DNA of 5,205 nucleotides from Thermoplasmatota archaeon (lineage in GTDB: Archaea; Thermoplasmatota; E2; JACPAO01; JAHFTW01). Numbering within the stretch: position 1 is the first letter of the stretch; every line of letters begins with the position of its first letter. Made by a program: the position numbers and the translations under genes. Below, piece by piece: positions 4,681 to 5,205 of this stretch. The DNA lies in the NCBI GenBank assembly GCA_028289805.1, contig JANQNI010000027.1, positions 1-5,205 of the forward strand, written 5' to 3'. The notes under the pieces were generated by a model that worked only from the letters and a program-made list of their open reading frames with translations, ran no database searches and was not told the origin of the DNA.

Positions 4681-4698
4681 GGTCCATGCTTCTGGACC
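4681..4698 (-). terminator. Small hairpin after the membrane-protein gene
   Basis: GGTCCA (4681-4686) and TGGACC (4693-4698) form a perfect 6-bp stem with a 6-nt loop, 22 nt past the stop codon of the upstream minus-strand gene. No T tract follows on the minus strand, so a role as terminator is weakly supported. Confidence 0.3.
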
Positions 4699-4720
4699 CA
4701 CGGGGTTGATGTCCTCCCCA

Positions 4721-5203
4721 TCAGGGCACGCGGAGCCGCCCCAGGGAGCCCGCGAACCGGCCGGGGTCGGCATCCACGATGCGCCGCAGGACGGGGTTGC
4801 CCAGCACCTCCCGACCGTACTCGGGCGCGAGGTCGAGGCAGGCGTTGAGGTGGCGGGCAGCACCCAGGTCGTCCCCGGCGCCGGCGCTGCCGTGCGCCTG
4901 CAGGTAGTGCCAGGTCGCGGGTGCGGGGCGGACCGCCCGGGGCAGGGCGTCGAGGAACCGGTGGGCGTCGGCGAACCGGGCATCCCGCAGCAGGGCGACG
5001 GCACCCACGATGGCGGCGGCGGGACCGTGGCGGCCGGAGAGGAACCGGGGCGCGTTGCGGGCGGCGTACCCATGCAGCCCGACGCGCACGCCGAGGGCAA
5101 CGAGCCAGAAGGGCGGCCGCGCCACCAGGATGGCCGCCGGCAGCAGGAGCAGGAGCCCCCACCACGGCCCCGGGCCGGCGGGCGCGTCGGCCACCCACTG
5201 GGG
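4721..5203 (-). CDS. Unrecognised membrane protein with TPR-like tail, 5' end uncertain or cut by the window
   Basis: I do not recognise a named family. From the GTG at 5194 the product has 157 residues. There is a hydrophobic N-terminal region with one or two membrane segments (about 11-25 and 28-40, WWGLLLLLPAAILVA and FWLVALGVRVGL), then a soluble part. Helix pairs at about 58-85 (AIVGAVALLRDARFADAHRFL) and 94-126 (WHYLQA, then GAARHLNACLDLAPEYG) have the small-residue and Pro spacing of tetratricopeptide repeats, suggesting protein-protein contact at the membrane. A last helix, NPVLRRIVDADPGRF (133-147), precedes the end GRLRVP. The frame stays open to the window edge (PQW before the GTG), and no Shine-Dalgarno is visible at 5194. 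The annotated start is therefore unresolved, and more membrane segments may lie outside. It is separated from the winged-helix gene by 183 nt containing that gene's promoter, so it need not share its transcript. Confidence 0.7.
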   Translation of the reverse strand, partial: PQWVADAPAGPGPWWGLLLLLPAAILVARPPFWLVALGVRVGLHGYAARNAPRFLSGRHGPAAAIVGAVALLRDARFADAHRFLDALPRAVRPAPATWHYLQAHGSAGAGDDLGAARHLNACLDLAPEYGREVLGNPVLRRIVDADPGRFAGSLGRLRVP

Positions 5204-5205
5204 CG

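Noticed and set aside
4659..5198. 179-codon minus-strand frame overlapping the membrane-protein gene
   Set aside because: Arg/Pro-rich composition typical of an out-of-frame reading. The alternative frame has a coherent membrane segment and TPR-like helices with natural codon use.

Overview
The window is about 70% G+C with one A+T-rich island (roughly 4500-4670). It looks like part of an archaeal chromosome. The evidence is a tandem winged-helix regulator of the kind common in Thermoplasmatota, a TATA/BRE-like promoter in the A+T-rich island, and a separate biotin carboxylase plus a ~167-residue biotin carrier protein, as in archaeal acyl-CoA carboxylases. The proteins are not strongly acidic, which argues against a haloarchaeon. 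A GC-rich Thermoplasmatota relative is my best guess, but a bacterium cannot be excluded from this sequence alone.

Left part (2-3685, + strand): a four-gene operon. It holds a 4'-phosphopantetheinyl transferase (5' end cut by the window), BioY (biotin uptake), biotin carboxylase (AccC/PccA type) and biotin carboxyl carrier protein. The first two junctions are 8-nt ATG/stop overlaps, each preceded by GGAG with a 7-nt spacer, so translation is probably coupled. The third junction is different: accC ends 73 nt before the next ATG, and a hairpin repeat overlaps the accC stop codon. Together the genes import biotin, build the biotin-dependent half of an acetyl-/propionyl-CoA carboxylase, and supply an enzyme that attaches phosphopantetheine to carrier proteins. 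The carboxyltransferase subunit, biotin protein ligase and the ECF energising module are not in the window.

Middle (3686-4039): no credible gene. This 354-nt stretch lies between convergent genes and is packed with six perfect or near-perfect hairpins plus an overlapping alternative one. Two of them carry almost the same 18-nt core, GAGTGAGCGNAGCGAACG, inside unrelated but perfectly complementary arms. A third copy of the core sits at the accC stop codon.

Right part (4040-5205, - strand): a tandem winged-helix DNA-binding protein with an A+T-rich promoter region containing TATA-like and operator-like inverted repeats. Upstream of that is the 3' part of an unrecognised membrane protein with a TPR-like cytoplasmic or extracytoplasmic tail, which runs off the right edge.

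Most notable: a 19-codon in-frame insertion in the biotin carboxylase bounded by an 8-bp direct repeat; the repeat family with variable complementary arms and a fixed core; and the possible rewriting of the accC 3' end by one of these repeats.
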